Shown: in pieces, positions 26,500 to 35,475 of the stretch
Position numbering within the stretch: position 1 is the stretch's first letter
How the letters are laid out: every line of letters begins with the position of its first letter
Origin: Bacteroidaceae bacterium
Lineage (GTDB): Bacteria; Bacteroidota; Bacteroidia; Bacteroidales; Bacteroidaceae
DNA length: 49,985 nucleotides
Direction of reading: 5' to 3'
Assembly (NCBI GenBank): GCA_017472635.1
Contig: JAFUPU010000051.1
Location: 1 to 49,985 of the forward strand
Position numbers and translations under genes: made by a program
Notes under the pieces: model-generated
Databases searched by the model: none
What the model saw: the letters and a program-made list of their open reading frames with translations, nothing else
Told to the model about the DNA's origin: nothing

Positions 26500-27162
26500 A
26501 TGAAATTGATAAAGAAAACAATCCAACTCACAGCCCTCCTGCTCATGCCTGCCTTTGGCAATATAGGATGGGCACAGTCCCCTACGCCTGCCGGAAGCAT
26601 ACAGGCGGCATTTGAGGCATGCACCAATATGCGTAGTGCTATCGGCACAGGCAGCAATCCGGCACTGCAGGCAGCCAACCAGGCATTAAAGGCCTGTAAC
26701 CCCGAGTCATTCGACGACTTCACATCCCTGACGGGTGAAGAACCTTCGCTCGACGGGCATTTCATCTTCAACACCACTTTTGTAGACAGCCTGCTTGAAG
26801 AACGCGACGTTTATCGGTTTGCTCAACGCTATGCCAATGACAGAACCCACCGGGCAACAGTCTCACAAGGGGGCATCTACCTGAAAAATTGCCTGGTACG
26901 TGCCTCTTCAAGCAGCAAGTATACCTTCTCTGCACGCGATGTGCAAGAGCTTGCCGTTGTCACCGAACCGGGAGGCAGCATCACCCTGCGCATCTACGAC
27001 AAGACCCGGGGAAAGTGGTACAACGACACCGAAAATGTCACCACCGGACAACCTGCCCGCTACCGGGTGATAGAGTTGCCTGCGAACACCCTTACGACCC
27101 TCGAGGTTGAAATCATCAACACTGCAGACAAAGACATCAGCTTAGTGGTAATCAGCAATTGA
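26500..27162 (+). CDS. secreted protein of unknown function in the TIR/CHAT module
   Basis: A 220-residue protein with a signal peptide (MKLIKKTIQLTALLLM..., cleavage near GWAQ). The ATG at 26500 is preferred over one at 26422, which would overlap the TIR-FGE gene by 4 bases and place 26 extra residues before the signal. The first half (QAAFEACTNMRSAIGTGSNPALQAANQALKAC, given here only as a helical region at about 33-68) is alpha-helical with two cysteines; the second half is beta-rich (ITLRIYDK, YRVIELPANTLTTLEVEIIN), possibly a jelly-roll or Ig-like fold. No family is recognised. It lies 74 bases after the TIR-FGE gene and 66 bases before the CHAT gene on the same strand. Confidence 0.75.
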   Translation: MKLIKKTIQLTALLLMPAFGNIGWAQSPTPAGSIQAAFEACTNMRSAIGTGSNPALQAANQALKACNPESFDDFTSLTGEEPSLDGHFIFNTTFVDSLLEERDVYRFAQRYANDRTHRATVSQGGIYLKNCLVRASSSSKYTFSARDVQELAVVTEPGGSITLRIYDKTRGKWYNDTENVTTGQPARYRVIELPANTLTTLEVEIINTADKDISLVVISN

Positions 27163-27228
27163 CCATACACACGGCAAAACCGATGAGTGGAGCGAATTAT
27201 TATTTGACCAAACAATAGAGACCATACG

Positions 27229-30200
27229 ATGAGAAAAATAGGATGGATATGCATACTCTTGTTCCTCGTAACAGGAAGTGCGTTCTCACAATTAAGTACG
27301 ACTGTAGCTAAAGAACTGGCTGTAAAAAACAGGTGCCAAGAGAGTTTTGAAAAAGCCGAAGCTGCCGAGAACGAAGGGAAGTTCGACGAAGCATTGACGC
27401 TCTATATGCAAGTAAAAACAATCTACGAAAAGTCAGGCATGGACGAAACAGCCGAAGCTGCCTTGACCTTACACCGCATCGGACGGGTCTATGCAAACAA
27501 AGGCAACCTCACCGGAAGCCGCAACTACACGCTGCAAGCCATGAACCTGCGCGAGAAACTCTTCGGCAAGGCGAGCGAAGCATACATCAACTCGCTGAAC
27601 AACTATGCCCTCAGCTACTACCTTGAAGAGAACTACGAAGAGGCACGCACGCACCAGACCAAGGTGATGGAACTGTGCAACCGGCTGGAGGTTCCACACC
27701 CGAGCCTGGGCATGTACACCATCAACATGGGGCGCATCTGCTACATGCTGAACGACCTGCCCAAAGCAGCCGAATACTTCGAGCAGGCTTTGCCGTTGGT
27801 AGACAAATTCGGCAGCGAATATGAATTTCTGCTTAATACATTGGGCATGATTTATGTCGACCTGAAAGATGAGGCGGGAATGAACCGCACCATGGCATTG
27901 ACCGAAGAGCACAACCAACACGAATTGCAGAAACCCTGCGACGAGCCGGACTGCTTGATTGAGCGGGCGGAATATTACGGCATGACAGGCGAAAGCGCCA
28001 AAGCCGAGGAGTGTTACATGAAGGCACTGGCTATGCCGATGGATGACGAACAGAAGGTAAAGACCTACGGAGCTTATGCCAAGTACCTGGCTATAACGAA
28101 ACGGGACTTTGCAAACGGGGCAACCTACTACTTCATGGCGGCTCAAGCCAGACAAGCGTCAGACGGAAAGACCTCCGACTACTATACGTGGCTCTTTTAT
28201 GCAGCCACCTACAGTTACCTGGCTGAAGAACACTCGGTGGCAATAGAGCGGTTTGAAGAGCTGATAGCCCACGACCGGTCCCTTACCGACCCCGAGTCGA
28301 TGAAACGCCTGGCTACCTGCCGCAAATATATGGCAAACGCCTATCTCGCCCAAGCTGTAAAGGAACGGAAAACCGATAAAAACTACAATCCGAACCCCAA
28401 CTACGAAGCGGCTCTTGCAGCTTACAGGCAGGTGCTGACCTACCACGCTACCTACACACCCCAAAAGGAAGATTATCCCAAGGCATGGGAGAATGTTGCC
28501 AAGGTAGAGAAATATCTAAAGCACTACGAGGCTGCCATCGAAGCCTACAAGCAGGCAATGAGCCTCTACGAGCAGATGGGAATGGCTGACGAATATACCC
28601 AGGCTGCCGTTCAATTGAATGCATTATACACCCGCACCGGACAGGAGGTGGAGGTAGACGAACGGCAAGACCTGCAAAAGAAGGCACAGCATGCAAAAAT
28701 AGACCAGATGATTGAGGAGTGCAAAAGCCAATTGGAGGTTACAAAAACATATATGGGAGAATTGGGCTATGCCACACTGCTCAAAATCATTGCCGGAGGC
28801 TATGCGATGAAAGAAGACTACGCAAACGCCGTAAGTTACTACAAACTATACATGACAGCCGTGAGAGACGGGGTACGCAATGAGTTCCGCATGCAAGACG
28901 AACGCCAACGCATGCTCACATGGAACGAAGAGAAGCCAACGCTTGCCGAGATGGTAGAACTGATGGTGAACCTGCCTGCAGAAAGCAAGGCACTGTTGCC
29001 CGATCTGGCGGCTCTTGCCTACGATGGGGCACTGCTCTCGAAAGGCATCTTGTTGAATTCGTCCATTGAGTTTGAACGAATATTACAGACTTACGGTGAC
29101 AAAAGTCTGAAGAGTACTTACGACCAGACAAAACTGCATACAGCTGAAATAAACCGCTTGCGCCAGTCGGCTACAACCGATGCCGACATGGAAAGGCTGC
29201 TTGCCCTGATGCGCGAAAACCAGCAGTTGCAACTCGACCTCTACAAGCGGTGTGCCGAGTTTGCCGACTTTACCGACTACATAGCTTATGACTGGCGACA
29301 AGTACAGCAGAAACTGTCGGCAGGCGATGTGGCAATCGAGTTTGTAGCCCTCAACAACGAATTTTTTGACCAAGATAGCCGGATGATAGCATTGGTGCTG
29401 ACGGCAGAAATGGAGAAACCGGCTTACATCCCCGTCTGCACGTTGGCAGATGCCAAGGCTATGGCTGAAGACCAGCATCTCTTCACAACCGATGGTGTGT
29501 TGTGGAACACCCTTTCAGACTACCTGAAAGGGGCTAAACGACTCTTCTTCTCGGCTGACGGAGTTTTCAACCAATTGGGCATCGAATACCTTTTGTATGA
29601 AGGCAAACCACTGAGCGAGCAAATGGAAGTATACCGACTCTCTTCGACCAAGGAACTTTGCTACAAACGGGCTAAAGCAAAAAGCAACTATGCCTGCCTG
29701 TTCGGCGACATCAATTACACTCATCAGGGAGTGGTCAACCATGCCGAAGAACAGGCACTGGCGCTATGGAGAAGTGGTGGCGAGGATATCGAACGGGCTT
29801 CTTTCGGATTCAGCCCGCTGAAAAATACGTTGCGCGAAGTGAACGAGATAAAAGTGTTGCTGCAGAAGGAACGGAAGAGGGAGGTCAAGGTCTATACCGA
29901 CTCGATTGCCACAGAGCGAATCTTCAGAAAACTGACTGACTCGAAGGTGAACATCCTGCACATAGCCACACACGGATATTACAGCAGTGGCACCGGAAAT
30001 AGCGACGATGAATCAATGGAAAACAGTGCCTTAGCACTGGCGGGAGCCGACTATGGCATAGCAGGCATTGCCAAAGAAGACAGCACCACCGGAAACGGAC
30101 TGCTGACAGCCGCCGAAGTGGCTAAGATGAACCTGCGGGGATGCGACATGGCGGTACTCTCGGCATGCGAAACCGGATTGGGAAAACTGGGAGACGATGG

Positions 30201-30435
30201 CGTATTCGGATTGCAACGCGGATTCAAAAATGCCGGAGTACATACCCTGCTGATGAGTCTGCAGACGGTGAACGATGCGGCTACAGCCGACCTGATGATT
30301 GCTTTTTACAGACATTGGATGGCAGGTGCGTCGAAGCGCGAGGCATTGGTACGTGCTCAAAAGGAACTGCGCGAAGCGGGATTTACCGACAGCCGGTATT
30401 GGGCTTCCTTCATTTTGCTTGACGGAACCGATTGA
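27229..30435 (+). CDS. secreted TPR-CHAT protein (caspase-like peptidase family)
   Basis: A 1068-residue protein with a signal peptide (MRKIGWICILLFLVTGSAFS). Residues 30 to about 640 are helical tetratricopeptide-type repeats (for example EGKFDEALTLYMQVKTIYE, NYEEARTHQTKVMELCNRL, DLPKAAEYFEQALPLVDKF). The C-terminal 350 residues are a CHAT domain, a clan of caspase/separase-like peptidases. The catalytic dyad is intact: H915 in LHIATHGYY and C980 in VLSACETGLG, 65 residues apart as expected. The close of the domain (HTLLMSLQTVNDAATADLM, WASFILLDGTD) is complete. Most CHAT proteins with known roles are cytoplasmic, so the export signal is notable. It is probably co-transcribed with the TIR-FGE gene. 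The target is unknown. Confidence 0.9.
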   Translation: MRKIGWICILLFLVTGSAFSQLSTTVAKELAVKNRCQESFEKAEAAENEGKFDEALTLYMQVKTIYEKSGMDETAEAALTLHRIGRVYANKGNLTGSRNYTLQAMNLREKLFGKASEAYINSLNNYALSYYLEENYEEARTHQTKVMELCNRLEVPHPSLGMYTINMGRICYMLNDLPKAAEYFEQALPLVDKFGSEYEFLLNTLGMIYVDLKDEAGMNRTMALTEEHNQHELQKPCDEPDCLIERAEYYGMTGESAKAEECYMKALAMPMDDEQKVKTYGAYAKYLAITKRDFANGATYYFMAAQARQASDGKTSDYYTWLFYAATYSYLAEEHSVAIERFEELIAHDRSLTDPESMKRLATCRKYMANAYLAQAVKERKTDKNYNPNPNYEAALAAYRQVLTYHATYTPQKEDYPKAWENVAKVEKYLKHYEAAIEAYKQAMSLYEQMGMADEYTQAAVQLNALYTRTGQEVEVDERQDLQKKAQHAKIDQMIEECKSQLEVTKTYMGELGYATLLKIIAGGYAMKEDYANAVSYYKLYMTAVRDGVRNEFRMQDERQRMLTWNEEKPTLAEMVELMVNLPAESKALLPDLAALAYDGALLSKGILLNSSIEFERILQTYGDKSLKSTYDQTKLHTAEINRLRQSATTDADMERLLALMRENQQLQLDLYKRCAEFADFTDYIAYDWRQVQQKLSAGDVAIEFVALNNEFFDQDSRMIALVLTAEMEKPAYIPVCTLADAKAMAEDQHLFTTDGVLWNTLSDYLKGAKRLFFSADGVFNQLGIEYLLYEGKPLSEQMEVYRLSSTKELCYKRAKAKSNYACLFGDINYTHQGVVNHAEEQALALWRSGGEDIERASFGFSPLKNTLREVNEIKVLLQKERKREVKVYTDSIATERIFRKLTDSKVNILHIATHGYYSSGTGNSDDESMENSALALAGADYGIAGIAKEDSTTGNGLLTAAEVAKMNLRGCDMAVLSACETGLGKLGDDGVFGLQRGFKNAGVHTLLMSLQTVNDAATADLMIAFYRHWMAGASKREALVRAQKELREAGFTDSRYWASFILLDGTD

Positions 30436-30499
30436 TGGCAGATAGCGGACAACAGATAATTAACAACCGGCAGACAAACCGTTGATAGGAAGTAATGTA

Positions 30500-30507
30500 T
30501 AAATTTG
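30500..30507 (+). promoter_or_regulatory. -7 box ahead of the pectate lyase gene
   Basis: TAAATTTG fits TAnnTTTG, only 19 bases ahead of the ATG at 30527. There is no -33 TTTG at the right distance, so the call is tentative. Confidence 0.35.
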
Positions 30508-30526
30508 CAAATCATAAATAGGTACA

Positions 30527-32722
30527 ATGAAAAAGAGAATGTTGATTGCTGCATGGCTGCTCATGCAATGCTGGTTAGGGATTTCAGCCGCACTCACCTT
30601 GAAGGAGACAGGCGGATGGTTCGAATCGGGGTATGTCACTTGGGAACTGATGGAGGGAGCCTCATCTTACCGGGTATATTACCGCATACAGGATGGCGAA
30701 TACAAACAGCTCGACGGCAGTCTGGTGCGCAACTATGGCACCTATGGGCGGGCTGACGTGATAGGTATCAAGCCCGGCACCTACCAGTTCAAGATAGTGG
30801 CACTGGACGAACAGGAGAATCCGTTGGCTGAGTCAGAAACCGAGTCGCCACTCTTCACTGTTTGCCCGCACGACCGGGGTGGGTTTGCCCATTTCCGCTA
30901 TCAGGGTATAGGAGCCTACAACGACGACGGCACCCTAAAGAGTGGAGCAAAGGTCCTCTACGTGACGGCTGCTACGGCAAAGACCGTCACCTGCGATGTG
31001 GTGACAAAATCCAACGGAACAGCACAAACCTTCACCGGGCTGCAGAATATCATCGGAGCTTACCAGAAGGGCTATGACAAGACCCCGTTGGCGATTAGAA
31101 TAATAGGCACCATCGAGGCTGAAGACATGGACAAGTTCGGAAGCAGCGCACAGGGGTTGCAAATCAAGGGGAAGAATGCCGAGGCAGAAATGAATATCAC
31201 CATCGAAGGGGTTGGAAACGATGCCGCCATACGCGGATTCGGCATACTGGTGCGCAACAGCAAGAGCGTGGAACTGCGCAACTTCGCCATCATGCTGTGC
31301 ATGGATGACTGCATCTCCGTCGACAGTGACAACAGCCACTGTTGGATACACAATATCGACTTCTTTTACGGACAGACAGGAGGCGACGCTGACCAGGCAA
31401 AGGGAGACGGTTCGCTTGACTGCAAGGGAGACTCAAAGTACATGACCTTCTCATACAACCGCTTCTGGGATTGTGGCAAAATGGCATTGTGCGGAATGAC
31501 CAGCGAGTCGGGAGAAAACTTCATCACCTACCATCACAACTGGTTTGACCACAGCGACAGCCGGCATCCCCGTGTACGCACCATGACGGTACACGTCTAC
31601 AACAACTATTTCGACGGGGTATCCAAATATGGTGTGGGAGCAACCATGGGCAGCAATGTGTTTGTCGAAAGCAACTACTTCCGCAACACCGACAAGCCGA
31701 TGCTCATTTCGCTGCAAGGTTCTGATATAGCCGGAGGAAAAGGCACCTTCTCGGGCGAAAACGGGGGAATGATAAAGGCATACGGCAATGTCTATGCCGA
31801 AAAGTCGGCAAACTTCAAGTTAGTGACACACAAAGAGTCTGCCACCGGCTTTGACTGCTACGAGGCTGACAGCCGCAACGAGCAAGTGCCCTCAACCTAC
31901 GTGACACTGGCGGGAAAGACAACGTATAACAACTTCGACACCGACGAAACAAAGATGTATGCCTACACACCCCACGACGCCAACTTAGTGCCCGAGGTGG
32001 TGACAGGCGAGTATGGAGCCGGACGCATGCAACATGGAGACTTCACCTGGACATTCAACAACGCAGTCGACGACGATGACTACGAGGTGAACACAGCAAT
32101 GAAAACAGCCATCACAGCCTATACCCCCACACTGGTGTCAATCTTTGGAGGAGAAGACTTAGGCAGTGGGGATGACGAAAACGGAGACAACACCGGCAAC
32201 GACAATGAAACCGGTGATAACGACACTCCCACCACACCCGAACTGCCTGCCGATGGAAACTACGTCTGCCACTTTACCGGACAGAACCCGTCGAACAGCT
32301 TCTACACCATCTCAGGCAACTGCTCCGGCTCAAAGGGGAAGGCTACAGTGAATGGGGTCACCTATACCGACTGCCTGAAGATAGAGAGCTCGACCAGCAT
32401 CCGCTTTACCATCACCACAAAGATGACACTCACACTGGTCTTTGCCGAAGGCAGCGTGCCCAACATCAAGGTCGACGGAGAGAAGCTGACAGTCCAAAAC
32501 AGCCATATCATCACCTGTCAGCTGGAGGCAGGCACACACGAAATCAAGAAAGCCGGTTCTTATAACCTCTTTTACATAAACCTCACCCCCGATGCTTCGC
32601 AAATAGTTCCGATTCAATCGACACAGCAGAATGCTCCCTATTACGACCTCTCGGGCAGACGCGTAGAAAACCCTTCGAGAGGCATCTACATCCGGGCAGG
32701 AAAGAAAGTAGTGGTCGACTGA
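30527..32722 (+). CDS. secreted pectate lyase, PL1-like, with C-terminal modules
   Basis: A 731-residue secreted modular enzyme. Order: signal peptide (1-21), a fibronectin-III-like domain (about 25-112), a PL1 parallel beta-helix (about 120-450), an acidic Gly/Asp/Asn linker (about 545-575), a beta-sandwich that looks carbohydrate-binding (about 580-690), and a short tail YYDLSGRRVENPSRGIYIR typical of Bacteroidales T9SS-like ends. In the lyase domain the calcium region DGSLDCKGDSKYMTFSYN and the RxPxxR catalytic motif (R346, P348, R351 in SRHPRVR) are intact, so beta-elimination of polygalacturonate is expected. It lies 91 bases after the CHAT gene but has a possible own -7 box. Function fits the GH28, GH43 and PL26-like genes in the window. 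Confidence 0.92.
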   Translation: MKKRMLIAAWLLMQCWLGISAALTLKETGGWFESGYVTWELMEGASSYRVYYRIQDGEYKQLDGSLVRNYGTYGRADVIGIKPGTYQFKIVALDEQENPLAESETESPLFTVCPHDRGGFAHFRYQGIGAYNDDGTLKSGAKVLYVTAATAKTVTCDVVTKSNGTAQTFTGLQNIIGAYQKGYDKTPLAIRIIGTIEAEDMDKFGSSAQGLQIKGKNAEAEMNITIEGVGNDAAIRGFGILVRNSKSVELRNFAIMLCMDDCISVDSDNSHCWIHNIDFFYGQTGGDADQAKGDGSLDCKGDSKYMTFSYNRFWDCGKMALCGMTSESGENFITYHHNWFDHSDSRHPRVRTMTVHVYNNYFDGVSKYGVGATMGSNVFVESNYFRNTDKPMLISLQGSDIAGGKGTFSGENGGMIKAYGNVYAEKSANFKLVTHKESATGFDCYEADSRNEQVPSTYVTLAGKTTYNNFDTDETKMYAYTPHDANLVPEVVTGEYGAGRMQHGDFTWTFNNAVDDDDYEVNTAMKTAITAYTPTLVSIFGGEDLGSGDDENGDNTGNDNETGDNDTPTTPELPADGNYVCHFTGQNPSNSFYTISGNCSGSKGKATVNGVTYTDCLKIESSTSIRFTITTKMTLTLVFAEGSVPNIKVDGEKLTVQNSHIITCQLEAGTHEIKKAGSYNLFYINLTPDASQIVPIQSTQQNAPYYDLSGRRVENPSRGIYIRAGKKVVVD

Positions 32723-32782
32723 ACAAACACGAGTAACAAGGCACACGGCGAAGCCGGTAAGCGACAACGAACTGATTAACGA

Positions 32783-34042
32783 ATGAAGATACTGATTGTA
32801 AATACCTCTGAACGCATAGGAGGAGCTGCCGTAGCGGCTCACCGCCTGACTGACGCACTGAACAAGCATGGAGTGAAAGCCAAGATGCTGGTGCGAGACA
32901 AACAGACCACCGGTGTCACCACCATCCCGTTGCCAACGTCATGGCGAAGACGCTGGCACTTCCTGTGGGAGCGCTTTGTCATCTGGTGGCACAACGGCTT
33001 CAGCCGGAAAAACCTCTTTGCCGTAGACATTGCAAATGCTGGCACCGACATCACCCGCCTGCCCGAATTCAAAGAGGCAGACCTTATCCACCTGCACTGG
33101 ATAAACCAAGGGATGCTTTCGCTCGACAACATACGCAAGATTGTGGCATCGGGCAAACCGGTCGTATGGACCATGCACGACATGTGGCCCTGCACAGGCA
33201 TCTGCCATCATGCCCGCGAATGCAACGGGTTTCACGGGCAATGCGGACAGTGTTTCTACCTGAGGTTTCCCAAAGACAAGGACCTCTCGTACAAGGTGCT
33301 TGCCAAGAAGAGACAGGCATATGCCGGTGGGAAGATACACTTCGTCACCTGCAGCCACTGGCTGGAGAAACTGGCAAAACAGAGCAACCTGCTGGCAGGG
33401 AGCGACGTGCGCACCATACACAACGCACTGAACACCTCACTGTTCCAACCGGCTGACCGCCAAGAGGCACGCCGACACCTCGACCTGCCTGCCGACAAGC
33501 GGCTCATCCTCTTCGGCTCGGTGAAGATTACCGACAAGCGCAAGGGTATAGACTATTTTGTGGAGGCATGCCACCGGCTGGTGAAAAAAGCACCGGAGCT
33601 GGACGGACAGCTGGGCATCGTGGTCTTCGGCAGTGGCGCTTCAGCACTGGCAGAGTTGCTGCCTCTCCCCGTATATCCGCTCGGCTACATCCAAGGCGAA
33701 CAGGAGATGACACATGTCTACAATGCCGTCGACCTCTATGCCACCCCCTCGCTCGAAGAAAATCTGCCCAACACCATTGCCGAAGCCATGGCATGTGGTA
33801 CACCCTGTGTCGGATTCAACATCGGAGGCATCCCTGAGATGATAGACCACCGGATAAACGGGTATGTGGCTGCCTACCGCAATGCCGAAGACTTTGCGCA
33901 GGGCATACACTGGATATTGCAAGAGGCTGATGGCGAATCGCTCGCTATACAAGCACGCAAAAAAGCCATCAACGCATACAGCGAAGAGAGCGTTGCCCGA
34001 CAATACATCCGACTCTACGAAGAGATACCACACTACTCATAA
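32783..34042 (+). CDS. glycosyltransferase family 4 protein
   Basis: A 419-residue GT-B fold glycosyltransferase, likely retaining and cytoplasmic or membrane-associated. The N-terminal domain starts ILIVNTSERIGGAAVAAHRL, with the glycine-rich acceptor loop. The C-terminal nucleotide-sugar domain has LILFGSVKITDKRKGIDYFVEA, YATPSLEENLPNTIAEAMAC (the E-x7-E type motif) and GFNIGGIPEMI. A cysteine-rich stretch CTGICHHARECNGFHGQCGQC in the middle is unusual for GT4 but known in some Bacteroidetes members. The sugar and acceptor are unknown. It is followed 48 bases later by a GT2 gene, so the pair probably works on one cell-surface glycan. Confidence 0.9.
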   Translation: MKILIVNTSERIGGAAVAAHRLTDALNKHGVKAKMLVRDKQTTGVTTIPLPTSWRRRWHFLWERFVIWWHNGFSRKNLFAVDIANAGTDITRLPEFKEADLIHLHWINQGMLSLDNIRKIVASGKPVVWTMHDMWPCTGICHHARECNGFHGQCGQCFYLRFPKDKDLSYKVLAKKRQAYAGGKIHFVTCSHWLEKLAKQSNLLAGSDVRTIHNALNTSLFQPADRQEARRHLDLPADKRLILFGSVKITDKRKGIDYFVEACHRLVKKAPELDGQLGIVVFGSGASALAELLPLPVYPLGYIQGEQEMTHVYNAVDLYATPSLEENLPNTIAEAMACGTPCVGFNIGGIPEMIDHRINGYVAAYRNAEDFAQGIHWILQEADGESLAIQARKKAINAYSEESVARQYIRLYEEIPHYS

Positions 34043-34090
34043 CTTTTAATTTCTAACTTATAACGCCTCGTAGTTCATCACCAACCAACA

Positions 34091-34915
34091 ATGAAATTCA
34101 CCATCATCACCGTCACCTACAATGCCGAGCACACGTTGGAACGCACCCTGCGGAGTGTGGCTGAGCAAACCTATCCCCACATCGAGCATATCTTGATAGA
34201 CGGAGCCTCGAAAGACCGCACGCTGGAGATAGCCCGCACCCATGGGAAACACCTCGCCAACATAGTGAGCGAGCCCGACAAAGGGTTGTATGATGCCATG
34301 AATAAGGGGCTGAAACTCGCCACCGGAGAGTATGTATGTTTCCTCAATGCCGGTGACAAGTTGCATGCTGCAGACACGCTGGAGAAGATTTACCACGAGG
34401 TACAAGCCGCACTCAACCCGTCGCATCCGACAGGGGAAGAAAGGCGAAACGATGCAAAAGCCATGGACAAGGCAGTGCTGACCCATGCCGAAAGGTTGGA
34501 AGAACTGCCCGGAGTGCTCTACGGACACACCGACATTGTAGACGACAACGGGCACTACCTTGGTCCGCGCCACCTCACTCCGCCCGACAGGCTCAATTGG
34601 AAAAGTTTCAAGCAGGGAATGCTTGTCTGCCACCAGGCTTTTTACGCCCGACGCGACCTTTGTGTCACCTACGACACCACGTTCCGTTTCTCTGCCGACT
34701 TCGACTGGTGCATCCGTGTGATGAAACAGACCGACAAGTTGCAGCACCTGCCCTTCACCGTATGCGACTACCTGCAAGAGGGAATGACCACCCGCAACCA
34801 CCGTGCTTCACTCATCGAACGCTTCCACCTGATGTGTCGCCACTATGGCACATGTTTAACACTGTGCCACCACCTGTGGTTTGCGCTACGCGCACTTTGT
34901 AGAGTGAACAATTAA
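34091..34915 (+). CDS. glycosyltransferase family 2 protein
   Basis: A 274-residue GT-A fold glycosyltransferase. The nucleotide-binding start FTIITVTYNAEHTLERTLRS and HILIDGASKDRT are typical, and the region FLNAGDKLH holds the acidic loop where the DxD-like metal site is expected. FSADFDWCIRVM follows near residue 205. It has no membrane segment beyond a weakly hydrophobic end. The donor and acceptor are unknown. It ends the rightward gene run; after it the sequence turns AT-rich and gene-free to 35475. Confidence 0.9.
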   Translation: MKFTIITVTYNAEHTLERTLRSVAEQTYPHIEHILIDGASKDRTLEIARTHGKHLANIVSEPDKGLYDAMNKGLKLATGEYVCFLNAGDKLHAADTLEKIYHEVQAALNPSHPTGEERRNDAKAMDKAVLTHAERLEELPGVLYGHTDIVDDNGHYLGPRHLTPPDRLNWKSFKQGMLVCHQAFYARRDLCVTYDTTFRFSADFDWCIRVMKQTDKLQHLPFTVCDYLQEGMTTRNHRASLIERFHLMCRHYGTCLTLCHHLWFALRALCRVNN

Positions 34916-35184
34916 AACTGTCAATCCCCTTACAAGTTATTGTTGGTGGCAAACTGCTAACTGCAAGCTACAACCAACCGATTTCTTCAGAAAAGTTTGC
35001 ACTTTATGTTCTCCATTTCTCTACGGAACAAAAGAACTATAGACTAGGAAACGCTTTAAAATCATCACACGCAACTCAGCAACCTCTACATATATGTTGA
35101 GGAACAATAGTGTATTATCAAATAATATAAGGTATTATAGTGAATGCAAAATACAGCATTCTCAATAAGAAATTTAAAAAATTA

Positions 35185-35215
35185 TTTGTTTTTTACGTAA
35201 AAAAGACTACTTTTG
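35185..35215 (+). promoter_or_regulatory. promoter of the structured leader and lipoprotein
   Basis: TTTG (35185-35188), a 19-base spacer and TACTTTTG (35208-35215) are a full consensus. The 5' untranslated region would be about 250 nt, long enough to hold the structured element. The part of the gap before it (34916-35184) shows nothing else. Confidence 0.85.
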
Positions 35216-35252
35216 CATTAGAATATAGTAAGGTGTTACTGTATTCTAAGAA

Positions 35253-35436
35253 ATTGTTGGTTATGAATTAGCGTTCGCTATCTCATTCAAAAGTCACTCG
35301 AAACGTAGGAAATTTCAAGTACTCACACCGTAGAATAAGATAATGTGAATGCTCACGTGTAGCGTGAGCTTTGCGTATCTGGTGTGATGGGTTTCCTACG
35401 ACCTCGAGACTTAGGTAAGTAAGTTCACGCTTTTTC
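35253..35436 (+). promoter_or_regulatory. structured leader element, copy B
   Basis: Ordered blocks shared with copy A (54-244, minus): ATTGTTGG (35253-35260), AGCGTT (35270-35275), TCGAAACGTAGGAAATTTCAA, a hairpin GCTCACG/CGTGAGC (35351-35357 with 35363-35369), GGGTTTCCTACGACCTCG, and AGTTCACGCTTTTTC (35422-35436). CGTAGGAAA (35304-35312) pairs with TTTCCTACG (35392-35400). TCACACC (35323-35329) pairs with GGTGTGA (35381-35387). GATA...TATC extends the inner hairpin. The element is inside the 5' untranslated region of the lipoprotein gene, ending 39 bases before its ATG. A cis-acting RNA, or a separately made small RNA, is the likely nature. Confidence 0.65.
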
Positions 35437-35475
35437 TATACCCGAAAGTGAAATAATAACCAAAACAATAGTGAT

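Noticed and set aside
27469..28155. Minus-strand open frame (228 codons) across the TPR-CHAT gene
   Set aside because: Antisense shadow of TPR repeats; no promoter, no recognisable domains.
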